In this document: piece after piece, positions 1-8,898 of the stretch
Layout: every line of letters begins with the position of its first letter
Numbering within the stretch: the first letter of the stretch is position 1
Assembly (NCBI GenBank): GCA_002386525.1
Contig: DGIS01000020.1
Coordinates: forward strand, 216,069 to 268,145
DNA from: Sphingobacterium sp. UBA4616
GTDB taxonomy: Bacteria; Bacteroidota; Bacteroidia; Sphingobacteriales; Sphingobacteriaceae
Length of the DNA: 52,077 nt
Reading direction: 5' to 3'
The notes under the pieces: model-generated
Told to the model about the DNA's origin: nothing
What the model saw: the letters and a program-made list of their open reading frames with translations, nothing else
The model's database searches: none
Translations under genes and position numbers: made by a program

Positions 1-49
1 GCTTTTTTTATACGGTAAAATAATTTTAATTACAGCGGATAATTCGGTC

Positions 50-1624
50 TTATTCCTTATTGGTGTCAACAACGAGGCGATTTTCCCGATTGGCAATTTG
101 CCATGCAGTAAAGAATGCAAGTTGCTCGCGCTTTACCATCAAGGGAAAATCGATCTTGTCATAGGTGTCCGCAGGTGTGTGATAGTCCGGATGCAATCCC
201 GAAAAATAAAAGACTGAGGGTATACCTTTTTTTGCAAAGTTGTAATGATCTGAACGATAATACAAACGCATGGGATCCTTTGGATTGTCATAGGTGTAGT
301 CGATCTCCATTTTCGTATGCATCTCATTCTCATTCTTATTGATTTGATACAACTCCGAGCTCAATTTATCCGAACCAATCGCATGGATGTAATTGTGATT
401 TCCTTTGAGATGCTTATCGTCGACACGACCAATCATATCAATATTAATGCAGGCTACAGTATTTTTCAATGGGAACACTGGATTTTCGGTATAAAATTTG
501 GATCCTAATAATCCTTTTTCCTCTGCAGCGTAGGTAATGAACAAGATACTGCGCCTAGGGCCATTTCCAGCAGATTTAGCCTTTGAAAAAACACGTGCCA
601 ACTCGAGAACAGCCGTTGTGCCCGAGGCATTGTCATCGGCCCCAAAGAAGATATTTCCTTTGGAATCTATTCCATCATGGTCATAGTGGCCTCCAATCAC
701 CACGACTTCATCTTTTTTATCTGTTCCTTCCAGGTAACCAAGAATATTTGGGTCAGTTAGAGTAGTGGCATTGGTGCCAAACTCGGCTTTAAAATTAGTA
801 GGAATAACAAAAGAACTTGGCTGTCCAGATCGATTAATCTTTGAAACTATAGCGGCAAGGTTAGTTCGCGCTAGATTCAAAACATAGTTGGCTGCATGAT
901 CAGTAATATTGACAACAGGGATCATAGGCGACTTCTCCGGTGCGGGCTGATCTATCGCTAAATTATAGCGTCCTTCTGTAGCCCGGTCTCCAGCATCTTC
1001 CAAAAGTTGAGATAATTGACTGTTAATAGCCAATATCATCTTAGGATTGTGTTTAAGGATTTCCTTAACTTTTTTATTTCTGGTTGTCGACCAGTTAGAC
1101 GGAGTCTTTGTGCTGCTAATCCATGAATTACCCTTTTCATCCGTTGGTTCATGCTCATTGATTAGCATAACAATCTTATTATGGAGATCCATACCAGCGA
1201 TATCCGAATATTGGGGATCATCAATACCATAGCCAATAAAAACAATTTCACTACCCTCGAAAAACTTGTTTTCATTGTTGCCAATGACAAAAATATCTTT
1301 GCCATGTTGAAAAGGTCTCTCATTAATACTAAATTGCTTTACCTTGAAGCTATTTCGAATAAGCTGCAGGGGTTGGAAATAAGACCCATTGACAGGTGCA
1401 GTAAGGCCATATTTTTTAAATTCATTGGCAATATATTCTGCAGCCAGGCGTCCGCCTTTTTGCCCCGTTCCTCTGCCTTCAAAATCAACAGAAGCTAAGG
1501 TGCGTAGATGCTTTTGCGTAGATTCTACTGTGATTTCCTCCGCATATTTACTGTTTACGTCCTGTGCTTTAGCACAGCTCATCAGCACGCATGCGATCCA
1601 AAGCAGGTTGTATATTTTTTTCAT
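50..1624 (-). CDS. M28-family zinc aminopeptidase, secreted lipoprotein
   Basis: 524-residue probable exopeptidase exported as a lipoprotein. The N terminus is a lipoprotein signal with lipobox LMSC (Cys17). The middle part (about 110-290) looks like a PA-type insert. The C-terminal catalytic domain shows the M28 metal-site pattern: GGHYDHDG (His313), GADDNASG (Asp330), AAEEKG (Glu368 as general base, Glu369 as ligand), NIDMIG (Asp396) and DYHTPADT (His482). All expected ligands of the two-zinc site are visible, so the enzyme should be active. Peptide hydrolysis in the periplasm or at the outer membrane is known for the family; its substrate is not deducible. The gene is separated from upstream rpiB by a strong terminator hairpin, so it is probably transcribed on its own. 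Confidence 0.93.
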   Translation of the reverse strand: MKKIYNLLWIACVLMSCAKAQDVNSKYAEEITVESTQKHLRTLASVDFEGRGTGQKGGRLAAEYIANEFKKYGLTAPVNGSYFQPLQLIRNSFKVKQFSINERPFQHGKDIFVIGNNENKFFEGSEIVFIGYGIDDPQYSDIAGMDLHNKIVMLINEHEPTDEKGNSWISSTKTPSNWSTTRNKKVKEILKHNPKMILAINSQLSQLLEDAGDRATEGRYNLAIDQPAPEKSPMIPVVNITDHAANYVLNLARTNLAAIVSKINRSGQPSSFVIPTNFKAEFGTNATTLTDPNILGYLEGTDKKDEVVVIGGHYDHDGIDSKGNIFFGADDNASGTTAVLELARVFSKAKSAGNGPRRSILFITYAAEEKGLLGSKFYTENPVFPLKNTVACINIDMIGRVDDKHLKGNHNYIHAIGSDKLSSELYQINKNENEMHTKMEIDYTYDNPKDPMRLYYRSDHYNFAKKGIPSVFYFSGLHPDYHTPADTYDKIDFPLMVKREQLAFFTAWQIANRENRLVVDTNKE

Positions 1625-1739
1625 TGTTTATTTTTTACTGTTACTAGTTTGTAAGCTTTATCTTGAGTTTTCAGTTGGCTCCACCGCCGCTATCTTCTTA
1701 CAGATAGATGTAAGCACGTTCAGTATCTGCACAATATAT

Positions 1740-1780
1740 AAAAAAAAGCGGATGAAAAGTATTGTTTACCTTTCATCCGC
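1740..1780 (-). terminator. Intrinsic terminator after rpiB
   Basis: A perfect 10-bp inverted repeat, GCGGATGAAA (1748-1757) and TTTCATCCGC (1771-1780), with a 13-nt loop. Read on the minus strand it is followed by a run of T (1741-1747). It lies just past the rpiB stop and ends the accC/tatC/rpiB direction of transcription. Confidence 0.85.
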
Positions 1781-1801
1781 ATCTTAAAATATGTTAATTT
1801 A

Positions 1802-2248
1802 TTAACAGCTACAAGCGATTTTGTCTACCCGATTAGCGTGACGGCCACCTTCGAATGCTGTGTTTATAAATGTATTGATAATCTTTTTAGCAAGCTCAAG
1901 ATCGATAAAACGTGCTGGGATACACACTACGTTAGCATCATTATGCTGACGGGCCAAAGCAGAGATTTCCTCTAACCAACAGATAGCAGCACGAATATTT
2001 TGGTGTTTATTGGCTGTGATGGCAACTCCATTTGCACTGCCACAAATTAAAACTCCGGCATCTGCTTCTTTATTTTCCACTGCTGATGCAACTGGGTGTG
2101 CGAAATCTGGATAGTCAACTGAGTCTGGAGAATTTGTCCCAAAATCTGTTACTTCATAACCCAGTTCTTTCAAAAAGCTTACCAAAGCTGTTTTGTAGTC
2201 AAAACCCGCGTGGTCACTTCCAATTGCAATTTTCTTTACGCTGCTCAT
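1802..2248 (-). CDS. rpiB: Ribose-5-phosphate isomerase B
   Basis: 148 residues, normal length for the RpiB/LacA family. It interconverts ribose 5-phosphate and ribulose 5-phosphate in the pentose phosphate pathway in the cytoplasm. Seen in the sequence: GSDHAGF near the N terminus (phosphate and substrate binding), a DFGT...VDYPDFA segment, the catalytic-cysteine motif ICGSANG (Cys69) and RQHNDAN (His102). The C terminus ends in CSC. The tatC stop lies only 13 bp upstream, so the two genes are very probably one transcript. Confidence 0.95.
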   Translation of the reverse strand: MSSVKKIAIGSDHAGFDYKTALVSFLKELGYEVTDFGTNSPDSVDYPDFAHPVASAVENKEADAGVLICGSANGVAITANKHQNIRAAICWLEEISALARQHNDANVVCIPARFIDLELAKKIINTFINTAFEGGRHANRVDKIACSC

Positions 2249-2261
2249 TTTTATTGTTATT

Positions 2262-3122
2262 TTATTTTTCTTGTGCTAATTTTTTTCTTTTAACATCCGC
2301 AGAAACCATAATACTGATTTCATATAATAGGAACATTGGTGCCGCAACTGTCAGCATGGTGATTATATCTGCCGAAGGTGTAATAACCGCAGCTATCACT
2401 AAAATAATGACTGTTGCATAACGACGGCTGGCTCGCATAAATTCCGGAGTCATAATACCGATTTTAGAGAGAATAAATACCAGTATCGGAAGTAGGAAGA
2501 CAATACCACAGCCCAATGTTAAAGTTGAAATGGTCGAAAGGTAATTATCAATGGTAATCTGGTTGACGATTTCATCACTCAGCGATACATTTGCTAGAAA
2601 GTTGATGGATAATGGTACAACAATGTAGTATCCGAAGAGTGCCCCTAAAATAAACAATAGCGAAGCATAAAATACAAACCCACGGGCAGATCGTCTTTCT
2701 ACGTCTGTTAATGCTGGTTTTACAAATAACCAGATTTCAAAAAGAAGATAAGGAAAGCCCATCATCAAAGCCATCAATAAACAGGAGTTTATCTGAAGCA
2801 TAAATTGACCTGCTAGTTCAGTATTGATGATATTAAAAGGAATTTTTTTTACACAAAAGTCTGCCAGATTAAAAGCGTCGGCTGCTTTACACATCATGCG
2901 ATAGGTCCAAAAATTTAGATTTTTTGGCCCCATGATGATATCGTTGAATACGAAATCATAGAATGTAAAAGCAATACCTGCAAAGATACAGATCGCAATT
3001 GCTGAACGGACCAAATGCCATCTTAAAACCTCAAGGTGGTCAAAGAACGACATCTCTGCTTCTATGTTCTTCCCTTTATCTTTAATAGCTTGTATAAGAT
3101 CTTTCGAATTAGGTGTACTCAT
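2262..3122 (-). CDS. tatC: Sec-independent protein translocase TatC
   Basis: 286-residue inner-membrane protein, the twin-arginine signal-peptide receptor of the Tat export pathway. The family's cytoplasmic N-terminal motif is present as MSFFDHLEVLRWHLVRS (about 24-40). The conserved FEIWLFVKPAL segment follows TM2-TM3, with the Glu needed for signal binding. Six hydrophobic stretches are visible. The loop between TM1 and TM2 (about 60-100) is longer than in proteobacterial TatC, as is common in Bacteroidota. No tatA/B gene is in the window. It sits 13 bp before rpiB and is separated from accC by a strong hairpin. Confidence 0.95.
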   Translation of the reverse strand: MSTPNSKDLIQAIKDKGKNIEAEMSFFDHLEVLRWHLVRSAIAICIFAGIAFTFYDFVFNDIIMGPKNLNFWTYRMMCKAADAFNLADFCVKKIPFNIINTELAGQFMLQINSCLLMALMMGFPYLLFEIWLFVKPALTDVERRSARGFVFYASLLFILGALFGYYIVVPLSINFLANVSLSDEIVNQITIDNYLSTISTLTLGCGIVFLLPILVFILSKIGIMTPEFMRASRRYATVIILVIAAVITPSADIITMLTVAAPMFLLYEISIMVSADVKRKKLAQEK

Positions 3123-3140
3123 AAAAATTGTTTGGAAACA

Positions 3141-3174
3141 AAAATACCATTCTTATTGTAAAGAATGGTATTTT
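3141..3174 (-). terminator. Near-perfect terminator hairpin between accC and tatC
   Basis: A 14-bp perfect inverted repeat (3141-3154 against 3161-3174, core ATACCATTCTT / AAGAATGGTAT) with a 6-nt loop and flanking A and T runs. It can act on either strand. On the minus strand it lies between the accC stop (3199) and the tatC start (3122), so accC transcription should largely end here. Confidence 0.85.
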
Positions 3175-3198
3175 TTATGTGTGTAAAGATAATTTTAT

Positions 3199-4554
3199 TT
3201 AATCTTCTACAGGATATTCAGTTAGGTCGAAAGTTTCCATAAACTTCGTTGTGAAATTACCTGCTCTAAAATTAGGATCACGCATCAATCTTAAGTGCAA
3301 AGGGATGGTTGTTTTGATTCCTTCAATGACAAATTCGCTTAGTGCTCTTTCCATAGTGCTGATTGCTTCCTCACGCGTTTGTGCCACAGTGATTAATTTC
3401 GCAATCATCGAATCGTAATTAGGCGGAATGGTGTATCCTGAATATACATGGGTATCTACACGTACTCCATGCCCACCTGGTGAGTGAAAGTTCGTGATCT
3501 TACCTGGAGAAGGGCGGAAGTTATTAAAAGGATCTTCTGCATTGATACGACATTCAATGGCATGCATCTGCGGTTCATAATTTTTTCCCGAGATAGGAAT
3601 TCCTGCTGCCACTTTAATCTGTTCTTTGATCAAATCAAAATTGATGACTTCTTCCGTTACTGGATGTTCTACCTGGATACGGGTATTCATTTCCATAAAG
3701 TAGAAGTTACGATGTTTGTCAACCAGGAATTCGATCGTACCAGCGCCCTCATAGTTCACCGCTTTGGCACCTTTGACAGCAGCTTCACCCATTTCGGCTC
3801 TCAACTCAGGAGTCATGAATGGAGATGGAGATTCTTCGATCAATTTTTGGTGACGGCGTTGAATTGAGCAGTCACGTTCAGATAGGTGACATACAGTGCC
3901 AAATTGATCACCTACAATCTGGAATTCAATATGACGAGGTTCTTCTACATATTTTTCAAGGTAGATTCCATCATTACCGAAAGCCGCAGCTGATTCAACA
4001 CGTGCAGAATCCCACGCCGGTTCGAATTCTTCATCTTTCCAAATGATACGCATTCCACGACCACCACCACCAGCAGTTGCTTTGATGATAACAGGATAAC
4101 CGATTTCATTTGCTAATGAAATGCCTTCTTTTACATTTGATATCAAACCTTCAGATCCGGGCACTGTAGGAACACCAGCTTTTTTCATGGTATCCTTAGC
4201 ACGGGATTTATCACCCATTTTCTCGATCTGTTCGGCTGTAGCACCAATAAATTTGATGCCATATTCTGCACATATCGCTGAAAAGCGCGCATTTTCGGAT
4301 AAGAAACCATATCCTGGATGGATTGCATCAGCATTTGTCAGTTCGGCAGCAGAAATAATATTCGGAATGTTTAAGTAAGAGTCTCTACTTGGAGGAGGAC
4401 CGATACAAACGGCTTCATCCGCAAATCTTACGTGTAGGCTATCTCGGTCAGCAGTAGAATATACTGCAACACTTTTGATACCCATTTCACGACAGGTACG
4501 GATAATGCGCAGGGCAATCTCTCCTCTATTTGCAATTAATATTTTTTTGAACAT
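3199..4554 (-). CDS. accC: Acetyl-CoA carboxylase, biotin carboxylase subunit
   Basis: 451 residues, the usual length of AccC. It carboxylates biotin on AccB with ATP and bicarbonate, the first step of malonyl-CoA formation. The N terminus [17 protein letters not shown] is characteristic. The ATP-grasp glycine loop ([11 protein letters not shown], about 159-170), the [16 protein letters not shown] segment and the catalytic [10 protein letters not shown] motif are all present. accB is directly upstream, but a hairpin with a T run lies in the 74-bp gap between them, so part of the accC expression may be attenuated. Confidence 0.97.
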   Translation of the reverse strand: MFKKILIANRGEIALRIIRTCREMGIKSVAVYSTADRDSLHVRFADEAVCIGPPPSRDSYLNIPNIISAAELTNADAIHPGYGFLSENARFSAICAEYGIKFIGATAEQIEKMGDKSRAKDTMKKAGVPTVPGSEGLISNVKEGISLANEIGYPVIIKATAGGGGRGMRIIWKDEEFEPAWDSARVESAAAFGNDGIYLEKYVEEPRHIEFQIVGDQFGTVCHLSERDCSIQRRHQKLIEESPSPFMTPELRAEMGEAAVKGAKAVNYEGAGTIEFLVDKHRNFYFMEMNTRIQVEHPVTEEVINFDLIKEQIKVAAGIPISGKNYEPQMHAIECRINAEDPFNNFRPSPGKITNFHSPGGHGVRVDTHVYSGYTIPPNYDSMIAKLITVAQTREEAISTMERALSEFVIEGIKTTIPLHLRLMRDPNFRAGNFTTKFMETFDLTEYPVED

Positions 4555-4576
4555 TGTCTTGAATTATGAAGTTTGC

Positions 4577-4604
4577 AAAAAAATGTAGCCCTTTGGAGGC
4601 TACA
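4577..4604 (-). terminator. Terminator-like hairpin between accB and accC
   Basis: Inverted repeat TGTAGCC (4584-4590) and GGCTACA (4598-4604) with a 7-nt loop. On the minus strand it is followed by a run of seven T (4577-4583). It lies within the accB-accC gap and could be a partial terminator that sets the ratio of the two subunits. Confidence 0.7.
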
Positions 4605-4628
4605 TATATTCATTTACGCAATTGTAAA

Positions 4629-5108
4629 TTATTTAGGCTCAACTAAGAATAATGGCTGGTCGAACTCAACAGGTTGAGCATCTTCTACCAAAATCTTAAC
4701 GATTTTACCTGAAACTTCAGATTCAATTTCGTTGAATAATTTCATTGCTTCAACGATACATAATACAGAACCTGTATTGATATCATCACCAACATTGATG
4801 AAAGACGGTTTGCCAGGTCCTGCCGAACGGTAGAATGTACCGATCATTGGTGATTTGATTGTAATCAAGTTTGCATCTGCATTTGCGGCTGGCGCTGCAG
4901 GACTAGCTACAGGAGCTGGTGCCGCTGCTTGCGCAACTTGAGGAGCAGCGATAGGGGCAACAGCAGGAACAGAAGCTGTCACATACGTAGGCTCTTGATT
5001 TGTTTTTATTGTAATTTTAAAATCTTGCTCTTCAATCGAGACTTCATTCACACCTGATTTTGAAACGAATTTAATCAAGTCCTGAATTTGTTTGATATCC
5101 ATACCCAT
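4629..5108 (-). CDS. accB: Acetyl-CoA carboxylase biotin carboxyl carrier protein
   Basis: 159 residues. The protein carries the covalently bound biotin between the biotin carboxylase and carboxyltransferase subunits. The N-terminal helical region (1-40) is followed by a flexible Ala/Pro-rich linker (about 47-78) and the C-terminal biotinyl domain. The biotinylation motif EAMKLFNE puts the modified residue at Lys123. The upstream partner fabH and downstream accC make a fatty-acid initiation cluster. A start at Met3 is equally possible. Confidence 0.96.
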   Translation of the reverse strand: MGMDIKQIQDLIKFVSKSGVNEVSIEEQDFKITIKTNQEPTYVTASVPAVAPIAAPQVAQAAAPAPVASPAAPAANADANLITIKSPMIGTFYRSAGPGKPSFINVGDDINTGSVLCIVEAMKLFNEIESEVSGKIVKILVEDAQPVEFDQPLFLVEPK

Positions 5109-5182
5109 AGTATTCTAGGTTTTGTTTGTTTCTAAAAAATTCTAACTGTCAAAAGTAATAAATTATACCATAAAATGGACAA

Positions 5183-6172
5183 TTAATACGCCCATTTTAA
5201 ATAGATGGATCCCCAAGTGAAACCACCGCCGAAAGCGGCAAGGATAAGATTATCTCCTTTCTTCAATTGCGATTCCCATTCCCATAAACACAAAGGGATT
5301 GTACCACTTGTTGTGTTACCATATTTTTGAATGTTCACCATGACCTTCTCATCCGGCAATCCCACGCGCTCTGCTGTAGCATCAATGATACGTTTATTGG
5401 CCTGATGAGGTACCAACCACGCGATATCTTCCGATTTAAGATTGTTTTTGACCATCACTTCGTGCGCAACATCTGCCATATTGGTTACCGCGAATTTAAA
5501 TACTGTGCGGCCTTCTTGATAGGCATAGTGCAATCCTGCATCTACCGTTGCATGCGAGGCTGGGTTAAGTGATCCACCACCTTTGATATTCAAAAATTGT
5601 CCACCAGAACCATCGGTTTTTAAAATTGCATCTTGTATACCTAAACCCTCTTCATTAGGTTCCAATAGGACACAACCACAACCATCACCAAATAGGATAC
5701 AGGTATTGCGGTCTTGATAATTGATGACCGAAGACATTTTGTCTGCACCGATAACGAGTACTTTTTTATGTGTACCGGCAATGATAAATTGCGTTGCCGT
5801 GTTCAAACCGAATAAAAATCCTGAGCATGCAGCCTGAAGATCAAATCCCCAAGCATTGGTCGCTCCAATTTTATCGGCAAGAATATTAGCTGTGGCAGGG
5901 AACAGCATATCTGGAGTACTGGTACAAAAGATGATGAGATCAATATCTGTAGCAGCTATGCCTCTTTTTTTCAATAAACCTTGAACGGCAGGTACAGCAA
6001 GATCTGAAGTAGCAAGCCCTTCGCCTTTTAAGATGCGACGCTCTTTGATTCCCGTTCTGGAAACGATCCACTCGTCGTTAGTGTCGACCATTGTTTCCAA
6101 TTCTTTGTTGGTTAGGATGTAATCCGGAACGTAACCATTTACAGCCGTAATTGCGGCGTGAATCTTTGACAT
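5183..6172 (-). CDS. fabH: Beta-ketoacyl-ACP synthase III
   Basis: Condenses acetyl-CoA (or another acyl-CoA primer) with malonyl-ACP to start fatty-acid elongation. I chose the ATG at 6172 (MSKIHAAITAVNGYVPDY), giving 329 residues. The longer open frame to 6208 would overlap plsX and adds residues with no family match. The Cys-His-Asn triad is visible as AACSGF (Cys116), PHQANKR (His256) and GNTTSG (Asn286). The C terminus has the expected GGGFTWG. The plsX stop lies 7 bp upstream, the classical plsX-fabH arrangement. Confidence 0.95.
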   Translation of the reverse strand: MSKIHAAITAVNGYVPDYILTNKELETMVDTNDEWIVSRTGIKERRILKGEGLATSDLAVPAVQGLLKKRGIAATDIDLIIFCTSTPDMLFPATANILADKIGATNAWGFDLQAACSGFLFGLNTATQFIIAGTHKKVLVIGADKMSSVINYQDRNTCILFGDGCGCVLLEPNEEGLGIQDAILKTDGSGGQFLNIKGGGSLNPASHATVDAGLHYAYQEGRTVFKFAVTNMADVAHEVMVKNNLKSEDIAWLVPHQANKRIIDATAERVGLPDEKVMVNIQKYGNTTSGTIPLCLWEWESQLKKGDNLILAAFGGGFTWGSIYLKWAY

Positions 6173-6179
6173 AAATATT

Positions 6180-7118
6180 CTAATTGAAAATAGATCTGAT
6201 GCTGTCAATGAACTTAGACTCGATCATATCTCTTGAAAATAAAACCATATTTTTAATGGCCTCAGGTGTCGAAATACCGTGGCCAATAATGACAGGAGCA
6301 TTTACTCCCAGGATGGGGCTACCGCCGTACTGTTCGTAGTTGAATCGGTCGAAAAAATCATCTTTAAAACCCTTTTTCAACGTTACTACATAAAATGATT
6401 CTGCAAGTTTCAAGACGACATTTCCTGTAAATCCATCACAGACATATACGTCCGCATGGTCACTGAACAGGTCGCGACCTTCTGCATTTCCGATAAAGTT
6501 AATTTTGTCGTTGGCTTTTAGTAGGGGGTAGGTAGAGGTTGTTAGGATGTTTCCTTTTTCTTCTTCTTCTCCGATATTCAATAATCCGACTTTAGGGTTG
6601 GATACATTGAACACATGTTCGGCAAAGACACTTCCCAAGATTGCAAATTGGTTCAACATCTCTGGTTTACAGTCCGCATTTGCGCCGACGTCCAATAAGA
6701 TCCCGAAGCCTGATTTCAATTTGGGTACGATGGATGCTATAGCAGGACGCAATACGCCTGGGATAGCTTTAACGCTGAACATCGAGCCCACGAGCATAGC
6801 GCCGGTGTTACCAGCAGAAGCAAATGAGTCGATTTCTTTGTTTTTTAAATAGTCAAACCCCTTCGCAATACTTGAGTTGGGTTTTTGAGCTATTGCTTTG
6901 GTTGGATGTTCACCCATCGCAATAATTTCTGGAGCTTCAACATATTCAAAGTCAGATGAATTTCCTCCGGCTTGATTGATTAATTGTTTTGTCTCTTCAG
7001 TTTTACCAAAAAGGACTATTTTTTGGTCTCCAGTAAGCTGCTTTTGTGCTTCAATAGCACCTGTTATCGTTGCTTTAGGAGCATAATCTCCTCCTAAAAT
7101 ATCTAAACCAATCTTCAT
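6180..7118 (-). CDS. plsX: Phosphate acyltransferase PlsX
   Basis: 312 residues. Makes acyl-phosphate from acyl-ACP for the PlsY step of phospholipid synthesis, as a peripheral membrane enzyme. Recognised by the N terminus MKIGLDILGGDYAPKATI, the SAGNTGAMLVG segment, LLDVGANADCKP and the CDGFTGNVVLK motif. It lies between rpmF and fabH, the order found in many bacteria (yceD-rpmF-plsX-fabH). A terminator-like hairpin separates it from rpmF, so it may also have its own promoter in the 106-bp gap. Confidence 0.96.
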   Translation of the reverse strand: MKIGLDILGGDYAPKATITGAIEAQKQLTGDQKIVLFGKTEETKQLINQAGGNSSDFEYVEAPEIIAMGEHPTKAIAQKPNSSIAKGFDYLKNKEIDSFASAGNTGAMLVGSMFSVKAIPGVLRPAIASIVPKLKSGFGILLDVGANADCKPEMLNQFAILGSVFAEHVFNVSNPKVGLLNIGEEEEKGNILTTSTYPLLKANDKINFIGNAEGRDLFSDHADVYVCDGFTGNVVLKLAESFYVVTLKKGFKDDFFDRFNYEQYGGSPILGVNAPVIIGHGISTPEAIKNMVLFSRDMIESKFIDSIRSIFN

Positions 7119-7148
7119 CCGTTATTATTTAGTAAATCAATAATACGC

Positions 7149-7202
7149 AAAAAACATCCCAAAGTAAAGCAAATTTCTGAAATAGTGCTTGTCTGGGATG
7201 TT
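7149..7202 (-). terminator. Terminator-like hairpin between rpmF and plsX
   Basis: Inverted repeat AACATCCCA (7153-7161) and TGGGATGTT (7194-7202). On the minus strand the stem is followed by several T. The loop is long (about 32 nt), so termination may be partial. It lies in the 106-bp gap after rpmF. Confidence 0.6.
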
Positions 7203-7224
7203 TTGGCGTTATGAAAGGTTTACC

Positions 7225-7416
7225 TTAGACAACAGCTGTATTTTCAATGATCAATTTACCGTTGTAGTACAAATTTCCGTCTACAGTATATGCACGGTGA
7301 GGTAAATGAACTGCGCCAGTTTCTTTACATACTGTCAAGCTTGGAGCTTCAGCTTTATAATGTGTTCTTCTTTTGTCTCTTCTTGATTTAGAAGTCTTAC
7401 GTTTTGGATGTGCCAT
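7225..7416 (-). CDS. rpmF: 50S ribosomal protein L32
   Basis: 63 residues, standard size. The N terminus [21 protein letters not shown] is the highly basic L32 signature. Only one cysteine is present, so this is a form without the four-cysteine zinc site. It lies 14 bp after the DUF177 gene, the partnership seen across bacteria. Confidence 0.96.
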   Translation of the reverse strand: MAHPKRKTSKSRRDKRRTHYKAEAPSLTVCKETGAVHLPHRAYTVDGNLYYNGKLIIENTAVV

Positions 7417-7430
7417 CTCGTATTCTTGTT

Positions 7431-7967
7431 TTAGTTATTTTTAATATTTCTCAATGCTTCCCAACGTGGGTCGATAATTTCTTCTTCTTTTTGTTCCTCT
7501 GATTCTGGCTCGCTTGTGAATAATGCGAGCATCTCAGGATCACATTGTATGCCTTCTCCCTGCTCTTCACATTTGACGATATAGGGAACAGCTAAATTAA
7601 TGTATTCATACAATAGCTCAGCTATATCCAACTCATGGTCGCTTTTGGATAAAATCAATACCTCTTCGGTGTTATCTGTCCAATCTTCATCCGTGAATTT
7701 GACTAATATCCGCTCTTGAATTGAAATCGGTGACATAAACTCTTTTAAGCAGGTATCACAAGTCAACTGAATTTCACCTTGGATATCAAAATGCAATATC
7801 AACAGGTTCTCCTGTTTTTGCAACTCAACTTCTGCTTCCAGATTGCCATCTTTTACAATCGAATGTTCGTAGCAGTCAAAGAACTTTTTATTAATGTCAA
7901 ACTCAAAATTGTGCTTTCCAGCGTTGAGCCCCGAAAAGGGAATTCTATATTGTTTTAGATGTTTCAC
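7431..7967 (-). CDS. DUF177/YceD-family protein upstream of rpmF
   Basis: 178 residues, acidic C-terminal half. A CDTC motif sits in the middle ([10 protein letters not shown]), typical of the DUF177/YceD family whose gene regularly precedes rpmF; homologues have been linked to 23S rRNA accumulation. The start codon is GTG (7965-7967), with no in-frame ATG nearby that keeps the N-terminal family region. The tail [19 protein letters not shown] is the usual C-terminal signature of the family in Bacteroidota. Confidence 0.88.
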   Translation of the reverse strand: MKHLKQYRIPFSGLNAGKHNFEFDINKKFFDCYEHSIVKDGNLEAEVELQKQENLLILHFDIQGEIQLTCDTCLKEFMSPISIQERILVKFTDEDWTDNTEEVLILSKSDHELDIAELLYEYINLAVPYIVKCEEQGEGIQCDPEMLALFTSEPESEEQKEEEIIDPRWEALRNIKNN

Positions 7968-8069
7968 AATCTTGCATTTGAGCCTGCAAAGGTATGTATA
8001 AAATCATTAGGATCGAAATATTTTTTTAAATATTCTAAGGCCAAGCTTTATACCTACCAATGATAGGGC

Positions 8070-8720
8070 TTATTCATAATAATTTTTGCCTAACTCTATC
8101 TTTTCGCGCCCATTTGCCATGCGCCATTTATTCGTGTCGCGCAGCGAATAAGCGCAGCCGCAATACTCCTGCATATAGAATTTCTCCTTCTTGGAGACTT
8201 CCAACATACGAGCCGATCCACCTTTCTTACGCCAGTTGAAGGTCCAATATTCCATACCTTCATGGCGCGAAGCCGCACGTAAGCCGCAATCGTTGATTTG
8301 CTCCATATTTTTCCAGCGTGAAATGCCCAGTGAACTTGAAATCACATCAAAGCCATTCGCCGCTGCATACTCCGCTGTTTTTTCAAAACGCATATCAAAA
8401 CACATCGTGCAGCGAATACCTCTCTCCGGCTCTTGTTCCATCCCCTTGGCTAAATCAAACCAATGGTCTACATCATAATCTGCATCAATAAAAGGAATAT
8501 GATGTTTTTCTGCAAATCGAATGTTCTCGTCTTTGCGTAAATCATATTCTTTGCGTGGATGAATATTGGGATTGTAAAAATAAATCGTAAAATCGATATC
8601 TGAAGCAATAAGTGCTTCCATTACTTCTCCAGAACAAGGAGCACAGCAGGAGTGTAAGAGTAATTTCTTGCCTTCTCCAGGTAACGTCAATGTCTCCCTT
8701 ACAAATTCCTTATTTTCCAT
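8070..8720 (-). CDS. queH: Epoxyqueuosine reductase QueH
   Basis: 216 residues from the ATG at 8720. An upstream in-frame ATG at 8750 would add ten hydrophobic residues that are not part of the family. QueH reduces epoxyqueuosine to queuosine in tRNA, the last step of Q synthesis. The cysteine signature is complete: [11 protein letters not shown] (Cys25, 26, 29), RCTMCFDMR and EYCGCAYS, consistent with the iron-sulfur site of the family. The gene is divergent from the lipoprotein at 8899. Confidence 0.93.
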   Translation of the reverse strand: MENKEFVRETLTLPGEGKKLLLHSCCAPCSGEVMEALIASDIDFTIYFYNPNIHPRKEYDLRKDENIRFAEKHHIPFIDADYDVDHWFDLAKGMEQEPERGIRCTMCFDMRFEKTAEYAAANGFDVISSSLGISRWKNMEQINDCGLRAASRHEGMEYWTFNWRKKGGSARMLEVSKKEKFYMQEYCGCAYSLRDTNKWRMANGREKIELGKNYYE

Positions 8721-8852
8721 AATCGTATATGCTAACAAAAACAAAGGCAATTTTAATCAAAAAGTAGCGAATTGACAAATATTTCCGTTTTACTTTGAAG
8801 GGGCTGCCCTTAAAAGAATCATATAAATTCATTTATTTTCTACATATATTAG

Positions 8853-8860
8853 TAGATTTG
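8853..8860 (+). promoter_or_regulatory. Bacteroidota-type -7 element (TAGATTTG)
   Basis: TAGATTTG matches the TAnnTTTG housekeeping -7 consensus of Bacteroidota. It lies about 38 bp before the lipoprotein start at 8899. The -33 region has no clear TTTG, so the promoter is only partly supported. Confidence 0.45.
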
Positions 8861-8898
8861 TATGTTTAACGCAATACGCTATTTTTAATAAAAAAAAT

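Noticed and set aside
8016..8034. AAATATTTTTTTAAATATT as a hairpin between queH and the DUF177 gene
   Set aside because: It consists only of A and T and would make a very weak stem; probably composition.
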